From the NCBI GenBank assembly GCA_013397115.1, contig VWZW01004136.1, forward strand, positions 1,607,913 to 1,671,912: DNA of 64,000 bases, given 5' to 3'. A program made the position numbers and the translations under genes. Positions 13,961 to 28,900 of this stretch are shown here, one piece after another. Numbering within the stretch: position 1 is the first letter of the stretch; every line of letters starts with the position of its first letter. The notes below the pieces were generated by a model. It did no database searches. It was not told where the DNA came from and worked only from the letters and a program-made list of their open reading frames with translations. The stretch comes from Edolisoma coerulescens. Taxonomy: Eukaryota; Chordata; Aves; Passeriformes; Campephagidae.

Positions 13961-16900
13961 CTTAAAAAAACCAAACATATACATATGAGTACAGCAGACA
14001 GATTTCTGTAAACTGTTAGCCAAGGAGAAAAAGAATTTAAAAAAATAGCAGAATACATACACATTGTCACAAGCTGCTTTTGTAGGACCATGGTAAGAGC
14101 AAAATACGGTTTCCTAGGCAGCTCAGTGATATGCAAAATGTTAGCTAACATGCTGAGTGAGCTGTAAAGGTCAATTTTACATAATGACAAGCACACACTG
14201 TGAGCACTGTAATTGTATGTTGGAGTATGGAAGATGCTAACATTAATTATGCTCTTCTTTAATCTCTTCCTTTAGTTACAGGCAAAGATCTCTTCTAAAT
14301 AGAAAGCACATTGTCAGACACTGTTCCCTTGTAATCTCTGTGGATATTGTATATCCAATTTCCTTCAAAGTTAAATTAAACCTTTTTTTTCTTTTTCTAA
14401 ATAAGGAGAGAATTCATTTTTCCCCAGAATAATAGGAAAGAAATAGGACCAGAAAGATAGGGGCTAGGAGAAGGGAAATTGTTATCCTTACAAGTGTTAT
14501 TTCTCTCCTTGCAGAAAAATGTATTTACAATTGTAAAAACTATTTTTTTTTATTTGAAGCATCAGTTCTGCAGGCAGTAAAATGAAAAAAACCCACAAAA
14601 ACCCCAAGTGACTTTGGTTCAGTTTGGCTTAAATGAGTGTTGGCAGCTTGGCAAGCCATTCTAAATCATAAATTAGTATTAAGAGCCATGGCAAGGCTAT
14701 CATGAGGTAACCTGTAGTGAGTTGATGCTTGTTACCCAAAGCACCAGGTTTCTACTATTTCAAGTCTGGCAGTAAAACAGGACAGGCAAATTCCTGCAAT
14801 AATTTTCTCGTTCTGGTGCTGTTGAAAAAAAGCCCTTGAAATGGAAATGTTCTAACAAAATTTTGACTTATACATTCATACCTACTGTTCTTGACAATGC
14901 AGCTTATTTACTACTTACTCTACACAGTTCTTTTCTTGAAGAATCTTTATTATGCACAATAAGTAAGTCTTCTGAAATTTCTCAGGAAATATATATTAAA
15001 ATCTGGACAGCACACTCCATTTATCTGAACTTTGAATTAAATCAGTGCCCTGAAAACAGCATCATTTCCTAACTGAAATCTTTTGCCATAAACTATTCAA
15101 GCCACAAAAATTTGCTAAGACCAGCTCACTGAAACATCTCGTATCCATCTGTCATTGCTTAGGAGACATGGAAATGACCCTGCTTGAACTTGCAGCCACC
15201 TAACTCTATTAGACATTTCTTATGAATGACTTCCAAACTCTGCCATTAAATATGGAGATTTAATCATACTACACTGAAGAGCCTAAGTCCTGGTATAACT
15301 GCATATCTGTATGCAAGCAGATGAGTGGGAGGATCTGATAATGTTAAAGTGTAAGCTCAAAGAGAAAAACAAAGATATACACAGGATGACTGGAGCTGGG
15401 GGAATCCATGATGACAAAAGGATGCAGAACCAGGGATACCCATAAAATTAAGGGTGACAAAAGTAAGAAGAAAAAGAAAAAAAAAAGTCAGCAGTGGCTT
15501 TGTCTCTGAAGACATAAGAAGGTAGAACATGTAGGTCTGCAAGAAAATGAGAGCAGTTAAAACAGGCAACTGAACTAAAAGATCACAAAGAAAAAAGTAT
15601 GAGCATATTTTTGCATAGGTTTTTGGTTATTGTTATTCACATTTTGTCCCTTAGACTATGGATACCATGAATGTACTCCCCCAGTCTTCTGATCTTGCTT
15701 CCAAGTAACTACTGCTGCTATTGCACACAACAACATTACGCTGCTGTTCAGAGTACATCTAAGGTTCGAATGACTGTGAAAAGAGAGGACTAACAGGATA
15801 AGGTTCATGTGGAAATCTGCTTTCTTCATTGACTTTTTGGAGAAATGTTATTTTGAAATGGTACACCATGGAGAAACAATGAAGTTACTGCCAGCAGGAA
15901 CAGTGAACTGCAAGTGTTGAAAACTGATTTCTGATTTAAAAGGTCTTTTTGACCTTTTGTATAAAAGCCTTTAAGTTTGATCATTAGATTCTCCCCTACT
16001 TCATGTGACACTGTGGCAGCTGAGTCTATCTGAGAGGCTTGAGCTGGAATGTGGCATCTTGGTTTTGAAATGTCAGTGAGGCAGCTGCTAGCAATGTGTC
16101 TTCACTACAGCACTCAAATGCATCAATTTCTGTTTGTTAGAGCCCAGCCTGGATTACCACCCTAGAAAGCTGCAAGGCACAGCTGTTTTTCTAAGCTTTT
16201 TCTAGGTGTGGTACAAGAAAACGTCACTTTTTCGTGAAGAGTCTTTTGTTAGCAATGACATATTTTTTTCTGAACCACAGTTTAATTTAATTACCACATA
16301 AGTCCATGTTTTGTCATCCTGTAACTTCAGTAATGTGAATTAAAATATATGTATCAGCACTGGCTGCAATGTAAAAATGGCTTTGTGTTATCTTTGCAAC
16401 ACCGAGCCAAACGCACATGTTAAAATGCAATCACAATACATTGCTTAACCAGATAGATACGATCTTCTGAAGTCTGTCCAGACAAAGATGCAAAGCATTT
16501 TTTTCACACAAGTTACTCAGCTTTTAATTTATCCCTGATTATATAACCAAAACACATTTTTCAAAATGTTAAGAGCAATGGTGGCTCATTTCACTGTCAG
16601 ACATCACAGTGCTGCTACAGCTGACAAGTTTTATAATTAACCACACCAAAACAAAAGTAGGTCTCTGTGCCTTAGGCTCAAGCTTTTCATATTGTGAAGC
16701 ATGAACTGCATAAACGACATTTTGTTAGTGATGTATACTGCAACATTATTACAGAACGATTTTACTCCATTCTCCTGGGAGGTTGAAAATGGAGATCTAA
16801 ATAGAGGATCAGTCAGTTTTCACAAAGGAGACAGAAAGGAAAAAAACCCCAGAAAATCCAAACCACGAAATGAAATGTGTTTGCACAGGATTGAAATTCA

Positions 16901-19900
16901 TAATCCAATTACTCATAAAAGCCCAACTGAAAACATAAAAAAGCCTAAATACACAAAATTAAATAGAAGAACTTAAATAAGGCTACTTTACCTAAAATAT
17001 TTTGATTACTACTGCAGGACACATATCTATTCTGCAACTTAGAAAAAGCAGAAAAAAGCTTTTCATATAGTACAATTGCATATATAATGAAAAAGGAGAT
17101 ATGAAAATAGAACACGTAGCAAGGATGCTAGCAGAAGCAGTGTGTCATGTGCCATGTGTGTTTCTTTTCCAGTTCTCAGTTATCCATGGCTGATACCTTA
17201 AAAATATCATTTATGATGGAATTTTTTGGAGTAGAATCTGAAAATGAACTCGTTTGTGCCTGAGAGAAATAGAAAATATTTTCATGATTTATGGGTGCAA
17301 GGAAGCAAAAACTAGACTGCGCAGAAATACTAATTCCCACTATAAAAAATTTCTTCCTAAAATCATTTTTAAAAAGTTTTAAAGGCTGAAGTGAATGAGG
17401 GTCCAAAGATGGATGTGCTTCTGAAGCAACACGCACAGAGACAAACGGGCTCAGACGTGGGAGCTTTTGAAAATCTCGTGAAGTTTGGTAGCTGAACTCC
17501 CAGGCATGGCTAAGGTGGGATGTGAGCAACACGTGGGAACTTTCTGCTACACGACCAAATGACTGCCTAAATGCATCACTACAGAGGCCTCTATGGCAAA
17601 CAACAAATCTCATCTGTTTTTCTACAGCTGTTACTAGACCGAGAGGTACATAAGGGCTTTGGAGTTAGAGGGAAGTTGCTGTAATGGGGAACGAGTATTG
17701 GTTTGCCCTAATGAATCTTTTGGATCAATTTACGCCTGTACAACAATGTAGGTCACAGAAATATACCAAATTGTGCTTGAAATACTTGAGAAAATCAGGA
17801 AATTATTTCTATTTTTGAAAAATAGTAAGATTTTTACTTACTATATAATAGTAAGTCAATACCAGCAAGAATCTGCCTATATCAGAGGTAACTGATTGTC
17901 TGATTAAGATGGAAGGGTTTAACAGGATTAATTTCACATGAGATAAATAAAATCAGATGCTGTGCTTTAAAACAAAGGTTCATCCATGCTCAAGGAAAAA
18001 CACATTCTTTCAGTGCCAAAACTAACTATCATCCCAGAGCAGGAAAAAACACCAATCTGTCTGCATTTCCTAGAGTGCCTAAAAGCAGTGTAAACCCAAA
18101 CTCTGGTATATTCGCTGGATTTACAATGTCTAGCTAGTCTTTGGGCTGGGCTGTAAAACCTAGTAACTTATTCTGGTGGTGTTCCTGAAAAGAATAGGTT
18201 ACCAAAATTCTTTTCTGAGAAAAATTGAAGTATTTTTTTTCCTTTGATGCTGTGTATGTTCTAGAAACTATTCTAAACACATGAGAAAAAAAGACAAATT
18301 TAGCATGTGTTTAATTGCTTCTGCTCTTTGAAGCCAGAGTTCCACAGTGCCTCGTTTGGTTTTGCTAGTCTGCAGCAGCAACACTTCAAACGTGCCAGCT
18401 AAATAATCCTGCCAGCACCACCACTAACTCTGTATCCTGCTTTGGGTTTAGTAATGCTGCATCTTTAGTATAATGAAAATATTCATGGTGACAATCAGTT
18501 TCTCAGATGAAAGCTCCACCCTGTGGACAGTTTGTGATTCCAGCTGTTTGGCAGATGCCTCTTCTGGACTAAGCTGTCAGACAATGGTGTCATGCCTAAG
18601 GCATGATGAAAAGGAATAAAATTATTGGTACAGTGTTAACACGTGCCGTATCAATGCTATTTACTTCAGAAATAGAAGTTATGAGCTTTTAAAAATTAAA
18701 ACCTTTTCATATTGTTTCAGAAAGTCCTTCTCATTTTAGCAATGCATTTACTGTCATTATTAGTACAATTTTTTTTTTGATTTAGGACTTTGTGGAATAC
18801 AGAGAGACTTAAGGATGTATTCAACTCTTTTCCAGAGGAAAGGAAGTACAGAACTGTATGAACCCTTGAGACCAACTACAGGAATACCAAATGATTGGTC
18901 AGTCATGGTAATTCTTGGCTCCTAAATGATTTTAAATGTATTATAACAAAGCCTGCGCATTATCACACAAAAGCTTTTGTTTTCATAGGCCTGCACAGGA
19001 GCACCCTGTAAATTTGCAGCATTGGGCTTTCATTCACATCTTTGTTACCACAGCACTGAGAGACACAAAACAGCCACAGAAACAAAGGAACACTTCTTAT
19101 TCAAGTATAATAAATTCAGATATCCAATGAACTGGAAGACTACAGGAATAACTCTTAAATTTGTAAATCCAGAGAAACGCAATTACAGGTAACACTTTAG
19201 AGTAACACTTCAATAATGTGAACATTAATTCAGCTTAAGGAAGAGATACTCTTTTATGCTAGCTAAGTGATGCTTGACAAGTTGACAGCAGAATCCTCAG
19301 GCAACTACAATTAAGGAAAAACCCCAACAAATCTAAGGTCATATTCTTTCCCCATATTGTGACAAAGATGAAATAACATTTTAGAAATTCTAGTGTACTT
19401 TGACATGCTGCTATGTTGTTTTTGATCACAGTGGCTTGAGTTTTATGCAGTCTTGAAGGACTACACTCTCAACTGTGGCAGCCATCAGAAAATACAAGAT
19501 GCCTGTCTCTCATTACTCTGTCGTTCCCGGAAATTTAAGGGATGCAGAGAATGACCATGAACAGAAATGACTCCTGGTTTGGTTGTGTGCCTGGGAAATG
19601 CAGTCAGCGAGGGAAATAATGAGAAGCACAGTGAAATGCTGCTGTAGAGAAGAGAACAGGACATTGCTCATGGAGAGACAAGAACAGGTTAACTGAGGGG
19701 TGGGGGAAGTGGTGGAAAGGATGAGCAGCAGGTAGTCACTAAGAAAGCAGGAGATGATTCCTCATAGAAGTTGGACAGAAGGGCTGGGCAACTGAATCAT
19801 ATTCATAGCATCTATGGTGCCTGGGAAAATGCACAGAACATTGTTTGGGGAAGAGAAAAGGCAGGAAATAACATGAGGGATGCTAACAGCAAGAAAAGGC

Positions 19901-22900
19901 TTAGTAAGCATCAAATGGTGCATCAAAAGTCTGAATGAGTAACTTCAGACATGTGAAAGAATGCTAATGAAGCAAGTAATAATTGTAAAAGTGAAAAACA
20001 CTGTAACAGACACTGTGTTTGTGCACGAGTTTAATGAGTCAGACTCAAACTATTGCATTTAAGGTAGGATTCTCTTTCCTACTGAAAGCATAAAAATAAT
20101 ATTCTGCTTCTCAGGTTTCTGAGATTCCCTTCCTGAAGTTTCACTCCCAAACAGCAGGAGCAGATGCCAGAGCTTCTTTTCCTGCTGCTTTCAGGAGTAC
20201 ACACTTGTAGTTTGAAATATACGGGCCTCTGACAGTAATCCCTTCTCTAATAATTAATCATCAGCATTAACCATGGCTCTTAAATAAACCTATTTTAGGT
20301 CAAAACTCCCAATCAAAATACTAACTTGATAAAGTTCTTTTGAATATGAGGATTAGATAATGACTTTCTGATAAAACAGAATGAAATCTGTAAGCCCTCA
20401 CTTTGCAAACAGGGAGTGATACAGTTAGCACAATGTTGCTTATTATTGCAATTGCTGTAGTAAGGTAAGGTGCTTTTTCTAAAATGTAGATCTACAAAGA
20501 TGCAGCAGCAAAACCATTTAATGAAGATTTCAATATTCAAGAAAAGCACCAACAAAGGATCATGTACAAATCAATTTTTCTGGCATTTCAGGGGCTATTT
20601 AAGAAGAACCTCTGGCAGTTGCAGACAGCTGAATCATTTTCTGCAGTTTGTGCCTTAAGAATAGTAATTTCATGCACAATATGTGCTTTGGTGTTCTGAT
20701 TAAACTTCTATTTCAGCAAAAAGCATTTCTAGACAGGAGAAAGAACCAAATAATTATTTTTATGTTTTAGCTAATCATTCCCAAAGGAAATATTCCAATA
20801 TATTCAGCACTGTTTTATCATACATATTGCTGCTATAGAAGTCAGAGACCATCAATAAATGAAGACAATGTGAGAGGATGCCAAAAGCTTGCTGCCTGAT
20901 TTCAGAAAATATTTTGATCTTAATATGTAACAACAGATTGTCAATGTCCATGCATCTCACAGACTGCATGTTAATTAATTAGACTTGATGATCAAGAGCT
21001 CTGTCTTTTCAATTATGTTTTAACAAAATGATTTGTAAAATCAGGGCACTGCCATTGGCTAATGGACAATCCATAAAAGACTCAGACTACAGGACTGAAG
21101 TTACAGATACCAAAATATATCTGTGAAAATGACTAATTTATGATTGGTCAGTGCATTGATGGCTCAGTGCATCCCAATATTTTTTCCAAAAGGAGAAATT
21201 CTTTAAAAAACTTCAAGGCATCTGGGATATTTTCAAAATGCGCATTTCAATCAACACTGCGTTCCCCATGAGGAAACTTCACAGAATGCTTAATGTATTT
21301 TGTTATATGTTTTCAAATTCTCCTTCTTAGTACATATTCTTGGAAATTCTTACCAAGAATACTACCTGCAGCATTTGAGCTGAAAATACAAATCTGATGG
21401 AATCACATTTAAAGGTTTTCCTCATACAGATCTGAGCCTTACAGAGGGCTTCTTCATGCTCTCACAGCAAAATGTTTCCAAACTGAAATATAGCAGCTGA
21501 CATTGAACCAAAAAATATGTTCCAAGTTGTTGTGGTTAGTAAAACAAGAGTGCCCTCTGTCGATGATGAACTCAGGATCAACCACTTGGGCACAATCAAA
21601 TATATTCGGCTTGAAATCTGTCAAATTAAGGATAACTGCCTCCCTATTCCCACAGAAACTGATTCTGAAGTTACCAAATATTTGAACTAAAATGGAAAAT
21701 TCCTCTTTACAGAGAACCCATGGACTTCTTCACTAAAATAATGAAAAAATAACATTTTTGTGAGAAAGAGTTTTACCTCTTCATAATAATGGAGATTATT
21801 CTCAGCCACATTAGTGAATGATGATCTCATATCCCACTGCATGTTCTGCTTCCACCTGTCCCAATCCGCTTTCAAAGCATTATTGGCACGTTCAACTTTG
21901 TCTTCAAGTTTCCCAATTTCTTCTGAGAACTAAATATTAATTGTAAACATTAAAAAATATTAGGAAAATCACAATTTCCAAAATTATTGAAATCAATTGA
22001 CTGTAGTGGAGACAAAGAGAACTGCAGAACTAAGCCTGGTATTTAACTTTGCAAAAAAAGTCATTCCTCAGGGATAAATTTAAAATTAATTCTTAATTAA
22101 TAACTCACTACAATTTCTGAAATATTAATAACAGAAAATACAGAGCAGAATTAAAGTGTTCCTGGAGATATTTTTATTCGCTGAGAAGTTACAGACTCTG
22201 GCACCTCTTCAATAGCACTTGACAGTAATGCATCTAAAAAGTAAAATATAGAGGGCTTTACTGAAGCAGAATCAATTGTACAAATTAGATTTGGCCAGAA
22301 AAACTGAGAAAACCCTGACAGAATCTTTGATAACAGGAGAAAACAGAATGGGGAGAAGACAGCAGAAATCAAAATCACAAACTTTTTGATTTCTTGCCTG
22401 TCACATTACCATCATTTCTTCTGGAACTGCGTGTGACTGTATGAGGGAAAAAGAAATACAGAAGCAGAGAAAGAAATTAAAGGAAAGGACTTCTACAGAG
22501 AAGAAACTCTTTCACAGCAATCCAGGACGCAAAACCTTGAGGGCTTCTCTACAGACATTACATGCTTCTAATTACTGTAGATGCACAAACTGACTTTCCA
22601 GCTAATGGGAGTAAGTGGACAGCAGCCCTCTCTTTAATGAGTTTTCTGGTCTTCTCAGTAATTCGGTTACCTATTGTCATTTGCTAATCAGCTGTGTCAG
22701 TTCTGGCTGGCACCTAGTCACAGAATGGGGTACATCTCCTGTGGCTACAGTGCAAAATCATCTGCTGGGACTGCAGAGCCACTGTGCAGCAGGAGGCAGG
22801 GCAGGCACAAACATCACCAAAATAAGGAACATCAGGGAGGAAAACTTAATTCCTTGAATTGCTTCCATTGCAACTCAGGCTCCACACATTTCTTCTTCTT

Positions 22901-25900
22901 CCTTATATTCTGCCATAAAGCAAGTAGTTTCTTCCTCATACCACACCTATGTAAAGTTGGATAGCTACTTTTGCTTTCTGCAGAGCTGGTGTTTTCATTG
23001 ATAGAAAGTTCAGGATTCCAGGACTGACTTCCAGAAGTTTTAAGGAATGCTTACACTACTGGTAGAACATAGAAACATCAGAATTCAGAGAGACATGGAA
23101 AGTCTTGGTGCACAGCCTCCAGCTTGGACCATGCAAGGGAGAACAGTGATCGAGTGCAACAGCAGTGATGCTGCCATCAGACACAAACCGCATCATCAAA
23201 CACTGCCTGAAATGGTCACGGAATCTGGATCCCATTCAGCTCTTAAGGAAGCCAAAAACTATTTAGCTAGTAAAACTGAAAATTTCATCTGAATGGATGT
23301 TATCCACAGTCCATAACAAACATTTTCAGTTAGACTTGATTTCTACACTGATTTTCTTTGCCACACTTCTAGATTAATGAAATACTTGTTATTAATCAGG
23401 AACAAAATGAAAAAAAAAAATTCTACTTTACTGTAAAGTCCAAGTTCAATTATCTGGCCAGACCACTAATCAAGCTACAGACAAGGGTAATTTCAACTAC
23501 CAACGCTGTGTTCAAAGTGAAAAGGTTAATCCAAAGTTTAAATGCAGGGGCATTACCTTTAAAGGAATTACAGACAACTGCATTTGGTATTTTGACCATG
23601 TTCCATGCTAACTGCCTTTCCTTCAAATACCGAAAAATGAATGTGCACAGAATACTGAAAATGATGACATTTTCAAGATGATTTAGAGTAGGAAAGGCAG
23701 TTGAATCCATTCTCTGCTTTTGCAAAAAAAAAGTTCCTATATGGGAATGCACTAGTCTACACACATAAAGAACATCTCTGACTTAGAAGTCCTGGCTGCA
23801 GCAGCTTCCCCTTACCTCATTCTTTATAACTTTAAGTAAGTTATTTTATGGTTTGTTTTTGTCTGGCCTTTTCTAGGAACTATGAATTTCTTCCACACTG
23901 AAGTCACAACATGATGTGGACAGGCAGACTCTGTTATACAACTCTGCCTGGATATGCAGTTTAAACATCCCACTCTAAAGGCCCAAAGAAACCACATCTT
24001 GTATTAAGGCAAGGGCTGGACTTAAGGTCTAAAGACAGCATTATGCCACATCACCATGTCAAGTAGAGATGTTTAAGATCTACTTTTTCAAAACTGAAAA
24101 AACCCATCAGTGCTACTCTCTTTAGCTGCCATGACAGCAGAAGCGACAGAAGAATGGCTTGGTCGTAACAAAAACATCTACCAAGTGTGTTCCTCATTAA
24201 CAAGGTGTAAATTGTTACAATTGATCCTGCAAATTAAATAGGATTCTGAATCCATTTGCTTACATTGATCTCACTGAGGTAGCCAGTGAGAGAAATGAAA
24301 TGTCCCATCAGTGATCGCCAGAGGCCAGCACAGCGCTGATCAGACACGGGACCAGGCACAGGAAGGTGGGAGCCAGGTGTTGCTAGGGCAGAGTGCTACC
24401 ACACATGAACAGTGTGACTGCAGCCAAACAGACCTGGCCCAACAGCGAAATCACCTGGTAAGTGACACATTTTACACTATCTCACTATACAAAATAGCAT
24501 GGATTTCTATCTGCTACATGAATTAATCCTACAGCTTGGTGGTACCAACCCCTTTTTAGCCTGGAGTTAAAACACAAAATATATTCAGAATGTAATAGAT
24601 TCAGCATTTCATCTCTTTACTACTCAGTTTCAAGCCTGAACACTAGAATCCTTAAGTTGGCATTTAATGCTTATCTCGCTCTGTCAGAGCACATTATACC
24701 AACCTTTTGTCAGAATTATTATCAGCCCTAGCGGCAAGACTAAAACTATTAAAAATGCCCAAACCATAGAGGGATACACTAGCATTGCTGTGTAGCCTTC
24801 AGGACGGAGTGTGGAAGTGATGGAGCAGCATATCCCAGTATCTTTACAGCCATAGCTCCGGAGGTAAGAAATGTCCAGATAAACAGGAGGGTGCCAAAGT
24901 CCTCTCCAGTGGCTCTGTCAGAGCCTGCATCACAGTCTTCAAACCATCCATACCCTGAACAACTGCCTCCTTCGTGGACCAAATTTTGGAGTGGAAACCA
25001 AGGTTTTGGCTTTTTTAGCAGCACCCCAAGCAGCTTTTTAACACTGCTCAAGAAAACATTTTCTTTCCCAGCCGATGAGCCTAATGTCCCGTAAGGTTTA
25101 ATTAGCAATTCCAGCCTATTTCATCTGCACTGACCTTGGGGATGTTTTGCATTCTTCTGCTGTACAACCTCGTGTTTGTTGAATCATTTAATGTTTGCCG
25201 TGACCAATGCTAAATATCTCACAGCCTTTTATCAGCTCTAATGACACTCTGAGACTCCTTATCTATGGTGGAAATGTACTTCAAATGAGATTAGGGTTCA
25301 TGCCACTCATTGTCAGCAAAATTTCTGGCTACTAGATTGCACTGACAAGTTCAATCTGACATCTATGAGATCATTAGAAGCTACGGGAGTTCTGCTTAGC
25401 AATAGATATGTGCAAACCCACCCAAACTCAGTGTTTGACACCCATTCCAACAACATACCTGTGTTATAACCACCTTTTTTTTTAAAATCAGTCTGGTTAG
25501 AAGCGTCAGAAAAATATTTCAACACAATAAAAATGAAAACATAGTAAAAAAAATGACCAAGAAAATAGTTAAGTCACTTGAATGGTTAAAAATAGCAGTA
25601 CACCATTCTCTGTTGCCAAACTATCCTTACTAGAAAAAGGCTTCAGCTTCTAATTAAGAAAAAGTCTTCAGGATACAGCTGCCACTCAATTAGAGAACAC
25701 AGGATTTTATTATCAGATTAGACTAACAGACATCTGTTTTACTGCTCTTCTGAGACTGAAAGGAGAACCAGGCTCTCAAAACCAGGATTCTCTGAAATGA
25801 GTAAGAAATAGAGGGGCTGGAAAGATAAAGCAAAGATGTGAACACCTGGGCAATCACAGTGTCCAAAGCCTTTACCAAACTGTAAATGCAGATATGGAAA

Positions 25901-28900
25901 CACATATACAGTGAAAAAAAATAAGTTCAGGCAAACTGATTTCAAAATCCCACTGGAAGCAAGTACAAGCATCTCATGATGGAGTATTGTCAATATCAAA
26001 TCAACATGGTATGATCAATACTATACTAAAATAAAAATATTCCTTTTTTATTTGTAGCAGTTCAGGAAAAGGGAGTGCACACACATTGTCTTGGAATTCC
26101 ATCAGATTATAACAGAAATGCATCCTGAAAAGATGGCACGTCCTGCCAGGCTATGATGTCTTTTCTACAGTAAACAACAATGAATCTGACTGCTAAACAA
26201 GCTGTATGGAGCTGAATTCATTGCTGAATGTACCTGCCTTGGCTACCCAACTCCCAGCCTAGGGGGCTTCTCCAGCTCACCACTGTCTCTGCATTTTGTA
26301 AGAGCTTCAAGTTTTAAACTAAGGAAAAAGGACAGGAGAAGCAGCAAAGTAGAGAAACAAAAACAAATTAGAGAACACAAAGGCAGTAAGTAAACAAAAT
26401 TTCTGCTTCAGGAAAAAACCCCCAAAACCAGAGATATTTATTTAATGTCCCACTGCAGTACACAAAGGCAAATTGTTATATAATATACCATAGCCATTGT
26501 AGGTATCAGAGATTGGTAATATATTCTTATTTATTCATCTCAGTGCCAAAAAATCAAATGAAAATATGCATTTCAAGCGCCAGAAACTATCTAAACAGCT
26601 CACCTTTACATGGAAACTAATTACAACAAGCCTAATAAAAAGTATCTGAAGTGTTAAGGATTTTCTCCTTTGATGTACTAAAAAGTTATTAGTCATTTTT
26701 GCATCTTATTTACACTGTATAACACTTGGCGTTAATACTGTGCTAAAAGGTCATTATTCAGGCTGGAGAGTTTAACAATCAAAAATTTTAAAAGTGCCAA
26801 TTCTCATGCCAGAAGTTGTTTTTAATTGGCTCGCTGAGCCTTGCTGATGGTTTTGGGGATGCCTGTCCCCATGGGCTACCAGTTACAGTCTGACTTCACT
26901 GGAATGAATGAAGGTGTCATACTGGAAGCAAAAAAAATATTCCTAGGCCCAACTAGAAAAAACAGAAACCTGAAAGAACAGAATGCAGAACACTTTATCT
27001 TAAAGAAGTTAATGAACAGCTTTGCTGATCCTAACCACCTCGTCTCCCTCTCCTATATCAATGAAGCAGCAGCCACAAGAGCACTGCAGCAACCATTACC
27101 TTCTTTTAACTCCGAGTGTGGAAGTAAATAGAAAAGCTAAAAACAAGCTGTGGTCCAGTCTGTGTTGACAAAGCCCAGTGGTCACCCACTCTGACCAGCC
27201 CCTCCCTCCAGCAGCCCAGCTACTGAAGTGTGGCTTCTTTCTCATGATGGCCTTTGCCTGGCACAAGCAGCTACCAGAGGAGTAGAGACAGCAGCCAGTC
27301 CCAGCACGTGGCTTCAGAGGGGACACTTCCTTCTTCTGCGTGTGCCCTGTAGTTACAGTAAGGCCTGGAAGATTCTGGCTTTCAGAACATACTCACCAGA
27401 TCCTTTTCTGTCTTTTTATTGGCTAAAGCATCCACTTTGGAATCGAGCTCACCTTGAATTTGGTCTCTCCTTTTCAAAACACCCTTAATATAGAAGAAAA
27501 AAAAAAAAGAAGTAAACTGCATCAAATTTTTGCTCTTTCAGGAAACCGTCAAACAACTTGGCTATTCGATAAACAAGATCACAGAATGCTACCATTTAAT
27601 AATTTTGACATGATACATGTTTTACAAAAAAAAAATTAAAATCATGAAGCCTTATTTTTGCATACACGTATTTTATCTTACATGTTTTTCAAGAATCTTG
27701 CTAAATCCAAAATCAGTGCCATAAGAATCTGCCATATACAGTATCATTGCCAGCTGTATGAGCAAAACTGCTCCAGCAGTTTAATTGGTATCATCTTAAC
27801 TTACTATACATTCATTTTAAAACAGCAACATGAGTTTGCCAAATCTCATGAACAGAAGTATCTTCTTTGAGTAAAATTTACCATATAAAGTAGACTAAAA
27901 ATGGTATACAAGGCATGGTATACAAGGCATTACTGCAATTGTGACTTTAACCTTTAATATTATTTTGTAAGTGCCAAATGTAGTTGTGACAAATGAGAAA
28001 AAACATCAGAAAAATCAGATAAAGTTATCGTAGGAATGATGGCTTTTCTACCATTAATATATTTTCAGCATATATAATTTTTACCTCCTTTGAAACTATC
28101 TAAGCAGGTATTGGGTTTTTAGCATAATGTCAAAAAAATAATTAGAAAGGGGAAGGAACATTACTTGTTAAGCTACAAAACAGGAGCAGTATTACAGATT
28201 AGATTTCCATTTCCAATGCTCATTTGCTCTGAGACCTTGATGAAGCCTTACAAATGTCTCTTTGTCTTAGCTTCCTCATCTGTAAAAGCACACTCAGGTA
28301 TGCTTATCTTGCATAAGTGTTGCAAGGCTTTAGTGTTTTTGAAAAAACGTCAGAAGCAGGACATATATAATCACAAATCTCAAAACCTTCTTTTACATTA
28401 CCTCGCCACAACTGGTTTAACTGCTTCTTCTGCAGAGATGTTCAGTATTCACCTCTAGCAGAGGGCATGCTGAAACAGCACAGGGCACAAGCCGCTCTAC
28501 CTTCTCCTAGCCCTCCTATTTGACTGAGTTCTCTCTGAAATCCTGATACTTTATCAAACATGATAGAATAATTTAGGAGGTTAATTTTCAAATAATTTTT
28601 CAATGTTTCTTTTTGAACAGGCAGTCACTATAAAAAATTGGTAAACTTGACTTTGGGCATTTCTGAGCAATAGATTAGCAATACAGACAACTGTTCATCC
28701 ATAGCTTGGAATCTTCTGGTTAGATAAACACAGAAAATGTTTAGCTGTAAGCACAGAAGCAAAACAAATGTCTGGAACAGCTTTTCTTCATAATACAAAT
28801 TTTTTCTCTTTTTTCCTATTTCTTTTGCCTCTTTTAAAACTTTTAATGACTGCTTGGCAACATTTATCACAAATACACTTTGAATTACAAGACAAAACCA

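Noticed and set aside
27903..27930. Two-copy 14-bp direct duplication (ATGGTATACAAGGC)
   Set aside because: Two copies only, with no associated element; ordinary replication slippage.
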